Positions 33,796-43,356 of a stretch of DNA of 64,000 nt are shown in pieces. The notes below the pieces were generated by a model. The model was not told the origin of the DNA, made no database searches, and worked only from the letters and a program-made list of their open reading frames with translations. The stretch comes from Epichloe hybrida (taxonomy: Eukaryota > Ascomycota > Sordariomycetes > Hypocreales > Clavicipitaceae): assembly GCA_019022495.1 (NCBI GenBank), contig JAFEKR010000014.1, positions 806,001 through 870,000 of the forward strand, given 5' to 3'. Numbering within the stretch: the stretch's first letter is position 1; each line of letters opens with the position of its first letter. The position numbers and the translations under genes were made by a program.

Positions 33796-33863
33796 CAGGG
33801 CACACAGTAACAATCTCGGTGCTAGCAAAATTCGCCTCGTATCTAGGGTGGAGCCTTTGAACT
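33796..33863. repeat. Dispersed repeat C, copy 1 (other copy 62072-62143)
   Basis: Shares GGGCACACAGTAA, AATCTCGG, CTAGCAAA, TTCG, CTCGTATCTAGGG and GAGCCTTT with the second copy. The minus strand of both translates to a similar peptide (RLHPRYEANFAS versus RLNPRYETNFAR). Confidence 0.75.
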
Positions 33864-34572
33864 AGCGAAATAGCATATAGTAAGTATATAATGGGCATAT
33901 ATAATAGTACAATGTAAGGTATATTACAGGGCATATAGTTAGCACATGCTTTGAGAACGTAGAAGGCGTTCTGGAATTCCCTAATAGACCAAAAGATCCG
34001 TTCAAAGTTGAAAATGTATTCGCTGCTTCCCCTAGTCTGTTATGAGAACCCACTTATATACTTCTTACTAAGCTTTACAAATGAGATATATTCTTGGTGT
34101 TTCATAAAGAGCATAGCTACACGGACTACTTTTGGTAGGAGCCTAGTGTCATGACTGGGGTCAGGTTGTGGTGATGAATAGAGTGAGGGCTTGATTCGCA
34201 GTCACTGCTAGAATGAACTCGAATGGCTATCGAACAGCTAAAGCCAAGGATCCACCATGTGATCACCCTGTCTCTGACCTGTCTGCCTCCCTGCCTCTGA
34301 CACCTAGCTTACTAATTTCGAAATAACGCAGGAATTTTTTTTTTGTAATTTAACATAACAAGCACGCACGCTTGTAAACCTCTCTTTTAAAGGCCCTGCT
34401 CTATTGCGTCAGTCCTTAACCTACGCACTTATCGTAGGCATTATGATTGACTTCAAATGTAATCCGTAGGTGTTGTTGCTAGGAAAAATGGATGACGTAA
34501 TATGGAGTAGCATTAATATGGAGAACTCTATGAGTAGCTGAAACAGATCGTTTAGCCCTATATTTTTACCCC

Positions 34573-34711
34573 TATCTCCTTGGACTCGGTCCACCTTGGG
34601 GAGTCACGTTAACCAGGGTCTGTATGTATCTCTAGTTTACTTTTATCTAATTAAATACATATAGACCCCTGGTTAACGTGACTCCCCAAGGTGGACCGAG
34701 TCCAAGAGATA
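34573..34711. mobile_element. MITE-like hairpin element 1
   Basis: About 139 bp. A left arm starting TCTCCTTGGACTCGGTCCAC pairs over roughly 50 bp with a right arm ending in its reverse complement (GTGGACCGAGTCCAAGAGA), separated by a short AT-rich loop. No coding capacity; a non-autonomous DNA transposon is the simplest reading. Confidence 0.8.
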
Positions 34712-34790
34712 ACGAGAACAAAGCTAGCAGGGATGACCCACAGGACAACTTGTACGGATCCGTTACGGATGTGAATCACTATCTCCTTAG

Positions 34791-35054
34791 TCATGATATG
34801 GCTTGTGGAGTCACGTCAACTAGGGTCTGTATCCAATCATATAAAAGTGCATTAGAAGTATAGAATTTTATATGCAAATTAGCCTATGATTATTATACTA
34901 GTAATTTTCTTTATATAAATCACTACATTGCACTTATTAATTATCCTAGATAAGCAACGCGTACCTACATACGCGGTCACTGACCTTGTGGCGGGGGGGC
35001 TGAGGGGGCCCCGCAGCCCCGCAGCCCCACGAGCCATATCATGACTAAGGAGAT
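34791..35054. mobile_element. MITE-like hairpin element 2
   Basis: About 264 bp. Arm ATCTCCTTAGTCATGATATG at the left matches the reverse complement of CATATCATGACTAAGGAGAT at the right; pairing continues through GGCTTGTGGAG with two mismatches. The left inner flank (GGAGTCACGTCAACTAGGGT) is shared with the other two elements. Confidence 0.75.
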
Positions 35055-35073
35055 GGGGCGGCGGCTTACTCTG

Positions 35074-35208
35074 TCTCCTTAAGCATGTTCCACCTTGTGG
35101 AGTCGCGCTAGCTAGGGTCTGTATGTTGCCAATCAGATAAAAATAAACTAGGGATACATACAATTTGCGGGGCGGCCAGATCCACAAGGTGGAACACGCT
35201 TAAGGAGG
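35074..35208. mobile_element. MITE-like hairpin element 3
   Basis: About 135 bp. Left arm CTCCTTAAGCATGTTCCACC pairs with right arm GGTGGAACACGCTTAAGGAG (one G:T-type difference), extending through TTGTGGA. Inner flank GGAGTCGCGCTAGCTAGGGT resembles elements 1 and 2. Confidence 0.78.
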
Positions 35209-35706
35209 TACAAGTCTAGGCTTGCATCTTGTGGCTTTTTTTCCACCGCCTTTATTTCTGAAGCCCGTCCTGACGGATATTCCGTTGATCAATCACTCAA
35301 TCAATTTACAAGCGATCAATTAATCAATCAATCGATCAATCAAATTATCAATTTACAAGCAATTCAATAATTGATTTACAAGCAAAATCATCTTCTTTAA
35401 TAGTAAGGTGCTCAAATCAGAGGTTACAATCCCCAAGCAAGGTCGTCATGGTGCTCTGCTAACTTTGCCATAATGCTCTCTGCAAAAAGTTTGCAAAGCG
35501 ATGTACCCTGCAACAACCAGAGCTAAAAAACGGCAGAATTCCTCCTAGCGTCTATTCCTATTGCAGGCATTTACGCGCCCCTTGCTAGTGCAATACATTA
35601 TAAACAGGGGAGATCACACCCCAAAGTAACAGCGTCGCCAAAATCCTGCGTCTCCATCTCCATCTCCTCCTAAACGGATTCGCGGAGGACAATCCATCTC
35701 CATCTC

Positions 35707-35740
35707 TCCTAGACGGAGTCGCGGAGGACTCCGTCTAGGA
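35707..35740. repeat. Perfect 14-bp inverted repeat with 6-nt loop
   Basis: TCCTAGACGGAGTC, loop GCGGAG, then GACTCCGTCTAGGA. A diverged direct copy of the left arm with its loop precedes it at about 35666-35690 (TCCTAAACGGATTC GCGGAGGA). Confidence 0.9.
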
Positions 35741-36031
35741 GGACACATTTGCCGTGGATGTGTCCCGCACGAGATATCGCGCGGTTACGGCTAACTGAGC
35801 GGAGTGCCGGGGATCCAGAACTTCATCAACCATAAACTGCGCAATCGGCCATGGATAAAGGCTCGTTGACGATTCTCGTGGCGGCCTTGCTGCATTGACG
35901 AGACCCAGTATGGACTCTGGAGTACACGTCGAGCACTTGTCACATCTGCTGACCGGTAGATCGAAGCAATTAGGGCACTTCTTGGAGGACGAAAAGTCTA
36001 GGTCAATTCGAAAAGAAAAAACTTGTAGCAA
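35735..36031 (-). CDS. Unknown ORF with zinc-ribbon-like Cys pattern, possibly a terminal exon
   Basis: About 98 codons. Not recognised. The useful feature is CPNCFDLPVSRCDKCSTC (CxxC, ten residues, CxxCxxC), which could bind zinc, followed by a hydrophobic, Pro/Arg-containing tail. A 3' splice acceptor-like GACCTAG precedes DFSSSKKCPNC, so this may be the last exon of a gene whose 5' part (36032-36180) is lost or unrecognised. Flanked by repeats and a pseudogene, so it may itself be a relic. Confidence 0.3.
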   Translation of the reverse strand: MLQVFSFRIDLDFSSSKKCPNCFDLPVSRCDKCSTCTPESILGLVNAARPPRESSTSLYPWPIAQFMVDEVLDPRHSAQLAVTARYLVRDTSTANVSS

Positions 36032-36186
36032 TTATAACATTCATAATGCATCAGGTACGATATTCGCGCGCCGGGACGCGAGAAATCAAACCCCAGTCAC
36101 CGACCACCAAATGACAGACTGGAAACAAATGCACACAAAGACGACAGCTAGCCGGCTGTGCTACAATCACATTCACCTACTTCGCT

Positions 36187-36880
36187 TTATTTCCCTCTCT
36201 TAACCTCAATTGCCGCATCCAGCGCATCCTGAAACGTATCCACCACCAAGTCCTGCGTCTCCTCCAACTCAGCCGATATTCGCACGCTTTCCCTGACATC
36301 AGATTCGATCATTCTCTTCGCCTCCTCTTTTGTCCTTGCCAAACATAAGCATATTGTAGGCAGACATGAAAGTCAGGTGGCCTCCGAGATAGGGGGACGG
36401 GTAGAAGCCGCATCGGTCGTAAAACGCCCTTGTTGTCTCGACGCTCTCAAATCCCACGGTGAGGAGGCATCCGTACCCTGGGCTGGGCAGTTCCGGAGTG
36501 CCGGGTCGCTTGAAAGGGCCGTAGTTGATCTTACTGGCTAGGAGGCTGGGATACTGGACACTTACAACAGGCGAATCGGGCTGCTCTGTCATGCTGTTGT
36601 GTAGGAACTCTGCCATTGCCCGGACATTGGTGTTGAGACGATGCCCCCCTTTTTTTTTTTTTTTTTTTTCAAGCCCGCCGAAATAACGTGCCGGACACGA
36701 TGGAGCAGCTCATATCAACGCACAAGTATTTTCAAGCGCGGTAAATCTGGAGTCTCGAGTGTTGGGTTCCCCAGAAACTCAACGATGGCAAAAGTGACAC
36801 AGCGTCTCTTGACTCGCTTCCTCGTCCAGCCACGCTTCAAATTGACCCAGACCCCTCTTATCCATCCACCTTGCCAAAAT
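36187..36880 (-). pseudogene. Cystathionine gamma-synthase-like PLP enzyme, degenerate C-terminal half
   Basis: Fragments in order: GLGQFEAWLDEEASQ, EFLGNPTLETPDLPRL, then a jump straight to NTNVRAMAEFLHNSMTEQ, INYGPFKRPGTPELPSPGYG, AFYDRCGFYPSPYLGGHLT and, after a +1 shift in an A4 run near 36325, EEAKRMIESDVRESVRISAE to a stop at 36187. Between the second and third fragment the family normally carries the strand and SxTK lysine that binds PLP; here about 100 bp with a T20 run (36650-36669) take its place, so the enzyme could not work. Intact relatives act in trans-sulfuration between cysteine and homocysteine. Extent upstream is uncertain. Confidence 0.75.
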
Positions 36881-37600
36881 GCTGCCAGCCGCCCGGGCTC
36901 TCCTCACGCGAGGACCCCTCGGGAGGGGAGTCCAGGTCGGCGCGGGATGATCCTGCGTGTTCTCCAAAGGAACTTCAACTTAGCGTGTCAATCTCCTCGA
37001 GTAGATGCTCTGACTCTCGAATAGATAATCCCAGGCCAGGGACGCCCCAAGCTATTACAGATGAGGGCCTTTCCATGCTGGGGCTCATAGAGCACGCAGG
37101 ACAATCGATAGCCAGCCACGTCTACTACCTTGCGGGTGAGCTTGTCGGGCGAGATGGCGTGTTCCCTGCGCCGCTTGTGTGCGACATGGCTCGCGGTACA
37201 TTCCCACATGATGGGGTCGAGATACATGATGCAGGGCCATTCTCCGGGACCAACTAACTCACTCCCAGGGCTTTCTCTTGCGAGAGCTGCGAGTTGAGAC
37301 GGAGCGTGATTGCCGCTGTCAGCGTCGCAATCCCAGGGACTGTTGCAATGGAAGAACGTTCATACCGTGCGAGCATACTGGGTTGAGAATGCCCATGATC
37401 GCAAGGAGTCGTCGCGAGTGTGGATGGATGCGGGTGCACAATAAAAGGAAGAAGGAGAGGATGCGCTTGCCGTGTACAATGGCCGCATCCTCGAGGGGCA
37501 TTCTTGTCACAGTTGTGTCTTGATCGTGTCTGTGTAACTCGGACTAATACTTCCAATCAGAGCTAGATGTCTTTTCATGAATCATGCTCCATGCAGCTCA
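36881..37600. other. Unassigned spacer
   Basis: 720 bp. A minus-strand frame at 36988-37227 (contains WECTASHVAHKRRREHAISP) is not recognised and may belong to the neighbouring relic. No supported gene. Confidence 0.4.
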
Positions 37601-39712
37601 TTACTCCAAGGACAGCACCGACCTCATGACGACTTCCAGTTTTGAACCACAGTCCTGAATCATCGATGTAGACCTCCAGGCCACAAAGCGATCAGGTCGT
37701 GCCAACACGCAGCCATCCTCGTCCACCTCCCTCCGCCTCGCCCAGTCAAAGTACACGTCTTCATAATCTTGCTTCCACCCAATCGAGTAGCAGTCGATCT
37801 TGATACCAAGCTTCTCCGAGACTTGGTCTGCGGCGCTCTTCCAGTCTCGTCCACCCGGTCCGGTGAATATACAAAACCGCCCATGGCCAGCCAGGTCAAT
37901 GGTTGACAGTTTCGCCCCCGGGACTCGCGAGTTGAGCCAAGCGTGCGGCAACCGACTCCCCGGCAGTGTGGTAGTTTGGTAGAATTCCGTCGAGTCCTTG
38001 GCGGCGGGCCGCTCGGGGTGCTCCTCGTCGTCTTGGTAGACGGCAGGTGACGAGTAGAACTGGTTCATTTCCACGCCGAGTCCGTGAAACTCGCTGGATG
38101 TCTGTTCGATCCCCGACTGGAACTCTTGCCGTCGCCGCCGTCCTACCTCTCCGGGGTCGTCAAACTCGGCGAGTATGGCCGCCCTCTGCAATCTGTGTGG
38201 TTCCAGCAAGCCGACTGCCTTCATCCAGGATGAGTGATCTCTAAGGCCTGCGTTGGCGCGGGTGATGACATCTACTCCCACTGGCTGGCGCTCGGTGCTG
38301 AAAGTTTCGAGCAGAGCCGGCCCGGCCTTTTTGGACAGAACATAAGATACCTTCCATGCTAGGTTGAACGCGTCTTGCACGCATGTGTTTGAGCCCAACC
38401 CGTTGAACGGAGGGTGGCGATGGACCGCATCACCGAGGCAATGGCTGCGGAGGGAAAAGTCTCATCATCAGTCTGCGGTGAACAACCAACAAGTGAAGTG
38501 GAGCAATGAAACTCGCTTACACGTTGCCGTCAGAATAGTATTCAGCGACCGTCTCGTTGATCCACCATTTGCTCACGTCCAGGATCTGCGGCACCACCGA
38601 GTCATCGCCAATCACTTCCTTGACCCGAGCCATGTACTCTTCCTCCGTGACCCACCGCATCTCAACAGAATCCATGTCTGCGTCCGGCTGAGGCAAGAAG
38701 ATGAATATCCACTCGGTCCACGGCTTCACCATACGCAGACAAGTGGCCCAGCCCCAAGGCGGATGTTCTTTGTCTGGCCGGAACACCCAGTGCAGATTTC
38801 CCGTCCGATTCTCGACGAGATGGGACATGTCGGCTTTGACTAGCACATTGAGAGCTAGTCCCTGGCCGGGCTTCTTGATGAGCGGAATCCCCAAGCCCCT
38901 CATGACTTGGCTTCTTGCTCCGTCGCATCCAAACACGTAGCGCGCTTGAATACGATACGCATGGCCCGTCAAACTGTCTTGAACTTCAGCCATGTTTTCA
39001 TCAGGCTTGTTCCGGCTTAGCCTAAGTAATTTGGTGCTGAAACGCACAGTCCAGCCATCGTGCACGGCGCGTTTTACGAGTATGGGCTCCAGGTCAGTTT
39101 GCGGGAGATCTACGTGGCCATCGCATGGACTGGCTACTTCGTAGTCACCCTACTTTCTGTCAGAGATGGAAACCCGGGCTGAGGCATTATTCCTTACCTT
39201 TCGATGCGGATCGTGACCCCAAGAATACGTCCTCGCCAGTTCCTCGCCCGCCATCGACAGGCACCATCTTGTGTGCTGCATATTCTCTGCATGAGCCGCC
39301 ATTTTGATACATTCACGGTCCAAGCCGATATCTCGTAGGCATTCTACTTTTGTCAGAAAAAGTACACGAATTACTCGACGTTGGCTCAGCGTTTTTTTGC
39401 AGCTTACCCAAGGCTGCCATGTTGGTAATGTGTGCTCGTGGCGTCTCCGCCGTGCCTGGCGCGGCAGAGATGACGATGCCGGTATGTCCTGCAAGCAACA
39501 TATGAGAGACGTCTTCTCAGAGTTTCTCAAGACTCGAGAGCCAAGACGAGGTTTTTTTTCCCGCTCAACATACCATGAGAGCCCAGGAAACACGCCAGCG
39601 AGGCGCCGGCCGGCCCAGCGCCGACGATGAGCAGATCGGTGTGGACAGTCGTCACCGTCACGGTCGTCACGGGCATCATGACTGGTCTTTTGGAGTGCGA
39701 TGCAAAAGGCAT
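37601..39712 (-). CDS. FAD-dependent aromatic monooxygenase (phenol 2-monooxygenase/TfdB-type)
   Basis: Five exons: 39712-39574, 39488-39408, 39343-39198, 39149-38521, 38444-37601, 612 residues. Class A flavin monooxygenases hydroxylate phenolic rings with NADPH and O2. Seen: the FAD dinucleotide motif LLIVGAGPAGASLACFLGSHG (GAGPAG at 31-36), AETPRAHITNMAALE-type segment split by intron 2, RYVFGCDGARSQVMRGLGI (the second FAD/NADPH motif with DG), and LGDAVHRHPPFNGLGSNTC, the FAD ribose motif with the usual PPFNGLG loop, formed across intron 4. The C-terminal thioredoxin-like domain follows (about 440-612). In-frame ATGs at 39679 and 39676 are possible alternative starts. No targeting signal. 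Intact. Substrate unknown; the neighbouring FAH-family gene hints at ring catabolism or secondary metabolism. Confidence 0.9.
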
Positions 39713-40682
39713 CTCTCGAGTTCGGAATCGGCCACCGGCGCCATGTTTAATACTCACCCTGCTCGACAAAATTTTGCTCCTGTCCCGCGTGCTTTTAGCC
39801 GGCTGCTGCGCGTGCGTGGGCTGCTCTTTTGGATCATCTCATCTTGGGCTTGGTTTCGTGGACGGGGGGACGGGGACGTCGGGTCACAACAACCAGGAGG
39901 GCGGCCGTTTCTGTTGCACGAAAAACGCGGCGCAGCCGACTGGCCACTAATTTGTGCGTACATTTATCCCTTAGGTATATGCCTTGCGACAGCTTCTTGG
40001 TCCACTTTACTCCGAACCCCATCATTATCAATCGTCTTCTACGGATTACGTCCGTATTGATTTGAAATCGCATCTGTCCATTTACTTACACTTACCCCGC
40101 GAATCCCCATAAATCCCCAAAGTCCCCACAAATCCGCCGTTGCATGAATCCACTCTCCCCCCACCCCGTACCCCCCCAAACTCACCGACCGTCCTCAAAC
40201 GCGGCTCAGAAAAAGATCAACTTGGTGCGTATTACGCATGTATTACAACCACGCTGATGTTCAGAAAGCCCATCAGGTCCTTCCATGCCCTTCTTTGCGC
40301 CAGGCGTTGACGTTCTGTGCAGTCTCATCCGTGACAGCAGATGAGCCCCTCGATAACGCAAATGGGCTTCAGGCCTTGGGAGCCTACCACCCATTGGTAG
40401 TAGAGATGCGCGCGACGCTGCACTCTCAATTGCGGTCACGTTATGCACTTCACGAATATTGACCTCTGCAAAGTGCGATACCGTGGCGCCATGCATGATG
40501 ATACTTGATATGAATACTCAAACTCCTCTATCCAGCTACCAAGCGACAAGACTTCCTGGTATGGCCGAGCTCTTCTATTTTCCAACCAACCAAATACTGG
40601 GGCATGGACAAGGTAATCATGGAGATTTTTCGAGGCCCCTCCCTTGTGCTGCAGACGCAAGCTAGTATCTGAATCTGCTTCA
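39713..40682. other. Intergenic, no supported gene
   Basis: 970 bp. Minus-strand frame 40206-40496 and plus-strand 40238-40462 lack recognisable domains. Contains a CCCC/AAATCCCC-rich short-repeat stretch near 40096-40135. Confidence 0.5.
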
Positions 40683-41248
40683 TCATGACACTCGTTCGAG
40701 CTTCAGGTCGTTTAGGAACATGTATCTGCTCAAAACGATCCAGCACCATCGGAACCACACCATCTGACTCTTGTGCGCTTTCGTCATGGCACTCCAGGCC
40801 TGCGGCAGCCCATGCTCTCCCGCAATCTGGTTGAGAAACAGCAGTGAGCCGGGAGATTTCGTCCTGGGCGTGTCAGTGCTGAAAGCCCACTTGCACAAGG
40901 TCGGCAGCACATCAAGAAAGGCGGCATATTTGCGCAGGATCGGCACAGATGTCAGGGTGTAAAGCTCTACGGGCGACTCGCAGCCGGGCTTCCGAGCCGT
41001 CAAAGTAGATATGAAGGCTCTCGCGCCGTGGTAAAGAGAGATGTGGTTCGGGTGGGAGGACACGCCGTCCTGATCGAAGGTGATGAGCACATCGATAGTC
41101 GCGGTCGGCGCATCATCGCCGTTGCCGAGATGCGCCTGATTCAAGTGCTGCGGGGCGAACGGTGTACAGAGGAGAGCGGCGATTCGGTCCTTGTCCCAAG
41201 TCACCGTGATGGAGTCCTGGAAGTCTCTGGCCGAAATGTGTTAGCGCC

Positions 41249-41316
<68 letters not shown>

Positions 41317-41747
41317 GGTGGGATGCGAAAGAGATTTTCCACGCACTGGTCGTCGATGACAAACACATCTGTCTCTTGTCTTACACCCAGCATTCTGCAA
41401 CTCTTGATGAGCTCCTTCTTTCGAGTTTCCCCGAGCCCTTCGGAATTCCCTATCTCGTACAGAGCACGGCCCCAAATCAGTAACTCTCCAAGTCGCCGGG
41501 CGCCAGTTTCACACAGGAACCCACCTGTGCTTAAGCAGAGGACCTTGACGTGATTGCCTGTCTCGGGTCGTGTAAGAGCTAGGAGGGTGGGCGCAAAGAA
41601 CATGGCCTCGTCGTCGGGATGCGCAATCAGCAGGCAGATACGTTTGTTTCGTAGGCGTGGGGAGCGAGCTTGCACGATCGGGACGGTATAGATGTATATT
41701 AAGGGCAGTAGAAGCACTACGACTCCCATGGCCAGCAGCGCCCCCAT
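40683..41747 (-). CDS. gpi12: N-acetylglucosaminyl-phosphatidylinositol deacetylase (Gpi12/PIG-L)
   Basis: Three exons: 41747-41525, 41449-41347, 41226-40683, 289 residues. It deacetylates GlcNAc-PI on the cytosolic face of the ER, step two of GPI-anchor synthesis. Seen: one N-terminal membrane anchor (about 5-24), the zinc motif AHPDDEAMFF (HPDDE at 43-47), CLSTGNSEGLGETRKKEL formed across intron 1, LITFDQDGVSSHPNHISLYHG with the third metal ligand, and a C-terminal conserved stretch SQMVWFRWCWIVLSRYM. Intron 2 (41227-41346) is dominated by a T65 tract on the plus strand but keeps a good donor (GTGCGT), a GCTAAC branch site and a CAG acceptor. Reading straight through it would give a poly-Lys protein, so splicing matters here. 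Gpi13 lies 26 kb away. Confidence 0.93.
41251..41315. repeat. T65 homopolymer inside gpi12 intron 2
   Basis: Sixty-five uninterrupted T on the plus strand (A65 in the pre-mRNA), the longest homopolymer in the window. Confidence 0.95.
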
Positions 41748-42234
41748 GGCTCTCTACGGAGGATGGGTCGGGTCGCACGCGCGAGATGTGAGAGAAGGGG
41801 GCTGGTGGTGGTGGTGGTGGTGGTGGTGGTGGTGGTGGTGGTGGATTGACTGGAGCTCAGCGACAACGTATCCCGTAATATTGCAGGTGGCGCCTGGTGG
41901 TGCGCCGATGCTCGAACTGACTAATCAGCGGGGCACTGGGCACTAATCAACGGCGGGGATAAAACCGGCAAATCAGCGCATTCGTTAGTGCTACAGCCAA
42001 CCCACCCGTGCATTGGTGTAGGTTTACAATTACACAGTACACTAAGATGCTATACTCCGTTATTACATGTTGGCTTGTAAATCTTGAATGCTCAATCCTA
42101 GGGCTAAATGGATCAATAGCACAAACGTGTTGTGGGCGGCGACGCGGCGACGCGGCGCGTGACTCATCTCAACACCACGCCCAATCCAATAACCACCACT
42201 CATCAGTATCATCGCCCAACGTGCCCACATCACC
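41748..42234. promoter_or_regulatory. Divergent promoter gpi12 / FAH-family gene with (TGG)14
   Basis: 487 bp. Contains 14 perfect TGG repeats at 41803-41844, only 56 bp upstream of the gpi12 start (5' UTR or core promoter), and a near-match TACTCCGTT at 42053. Confidence 0.5.
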
Positions 42235-43328
42235 ATGTCGCCAAACTGGACCCGACTCATCCGCTTCATAGCAGAAGAAGACGGCCAGACACATCTCGGC
42301 GAGGTCGATTCCTCCCACCCAGACATCGGACTCGCCATCTTCGAGGGCCAGACCGTCTCCGCCAGGGCCATAACCGGATCCGTCTTCGACGGCATCGTCT
42401 CGTCAAGGACCTTGACTGTCCAACGCGTGCGTACAAACGACCCTGAACTTTTCTTCCCCAACAAAACGGCTGATGGTCAAGTCTCAAAAACAAAAAAAAA
42501 GCTCCTCTCCCCGTTATCACCTGAACACGTCCCCATCATTCGCTGCATGGGCCTCAACTACCGCGACCACGCCGCAGAGGCCAAACTACCCATCCCCGAC
42601 GTCCCCGTGCTGTTCATCAAGCCTCGCACCGCACTCAACGGCCCGTTCCCGGCAAAGATCAACGTTCCCGCTCTGGCGCAGGACGGCACCAGCGACTATG
42701 AAGCAGAACTGTCCTTTGTCATGGGCAAGTCCGGGCGGGACATCCCCGAGGCCGAAGCGATGGATCACGTCCTTGGATTTACGGCCAGTAACGACGTGAG
42801 CGCGCGCGCGCAGCAGTTCAAGAATAGCCAGTGGTGTTTCTCAAAGGGTGGTGGTCTCATGGGCTCACACCGTCCGGGAATGGGCCCGATGCTGACGTTG
42901 ACATTGTACTAGGCTTTGACGGATCGTGTCCGCTCGGTCCCGTTCTCGTGTCTCCTTCTGCTGTCAAGGATCCGCACGGTTTGCGCATCAGGGCTCTTCA
43001 CAATGGGAACGTTGTGCAAGACTCGAATACTAGGTAGGTGGTCAATCGGTCCTCTTGGGCAAACGATGCCTCATTCTGTCGGAACCGGCACTGATGCTGT
43101 TCTTGGGCTGGGACCAATGCTCGTAGTGAAATGATCTTCTCCGTTCCAAAAATCATCTCTTGGTTGTCCCAAGGCACCACGCTGGAAAGGGGCACGGTTG
43201 TCATGACAGGCACGGGGCCTGGAGTCGGTGCAATGCGTGATCCAAAGGTGGTGTTGAATCATAATGATGATATCAGAGTCGAGATCGAGAACATTGGGAC
43301 GTTGATCAATACAGTGTATTATGAATAG
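42235..43328 (+). CDS. Fumarylacetoacetate hydrolase (FAH) family protein, acylpyruvase/FAHD-like
   Basis: Three exons: 42235-42847, 42913-43033, 43127-43328, 311 residues. FAH-family enzymes cleave carbon-carbon bonds in acyl-pyruvates or decarboxylate oxaloacetate with Mg2+. Seen: a short N-terminal domain (about 1-70), then the catalytic fold with CMGLNYRDHAAEAKLPIP, PVLFIKPRTALNGP, the metal-binding DYEAELSFVMGKSGRDIP, VLGFTASNDVSARAQQFK, WCFSKGFDGSCPLGP formed across intron 1, and NTSEMIFSVPKIISWLSQGTTLERG with MTGTGPGVGA near the end. The first donor (G|GTGGTG) is unusual but required by the conserved reading frame. Length and motifs match fungal FAHD2-like enzymes used in aromatic or keto-acid breakdown. 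Intact. Confidence 0.9.
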
Positions 43329-43331
43329 AAT

Positions 43332-43356
43332 GAGAGAGAGAGAGAGAGAGAGAGAG
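43332..43356. repeat. (GA)12 microsatellite 3' of the FAH-family gene
   Basis: Dinucleotide run just after the stop codon. Confidence 0.85.

Larger units (their letters stand above)
33445..35734. other. AT-rich, repeat-dense intergenic region
   Basis: About 2.3 kb with no supported gene. Holds dispersed repeat C copy 1, three hairpin MITE-like elements, an ATCA-rich tract (about 35280-35390, with four copies of TTTACAAGC) and a perfect 14-bp inverted repeat at 35707-35740. Confidence 0.65.

Noticed and set aside
41241..41747. Unspliced Gpi12 frame ending in a long poly-Lys run
   Set aside because: The poly-Lys is the translated T65 intron; donor, branch site and acceptor allow splicing that restores the conserved protein.
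11789..41747. gpi13 and gpi12 as a functional GPI gene cluster
   Set aside because: They are 26 kb apart with many unrelated genes between; coincidence is more likely than clustering.
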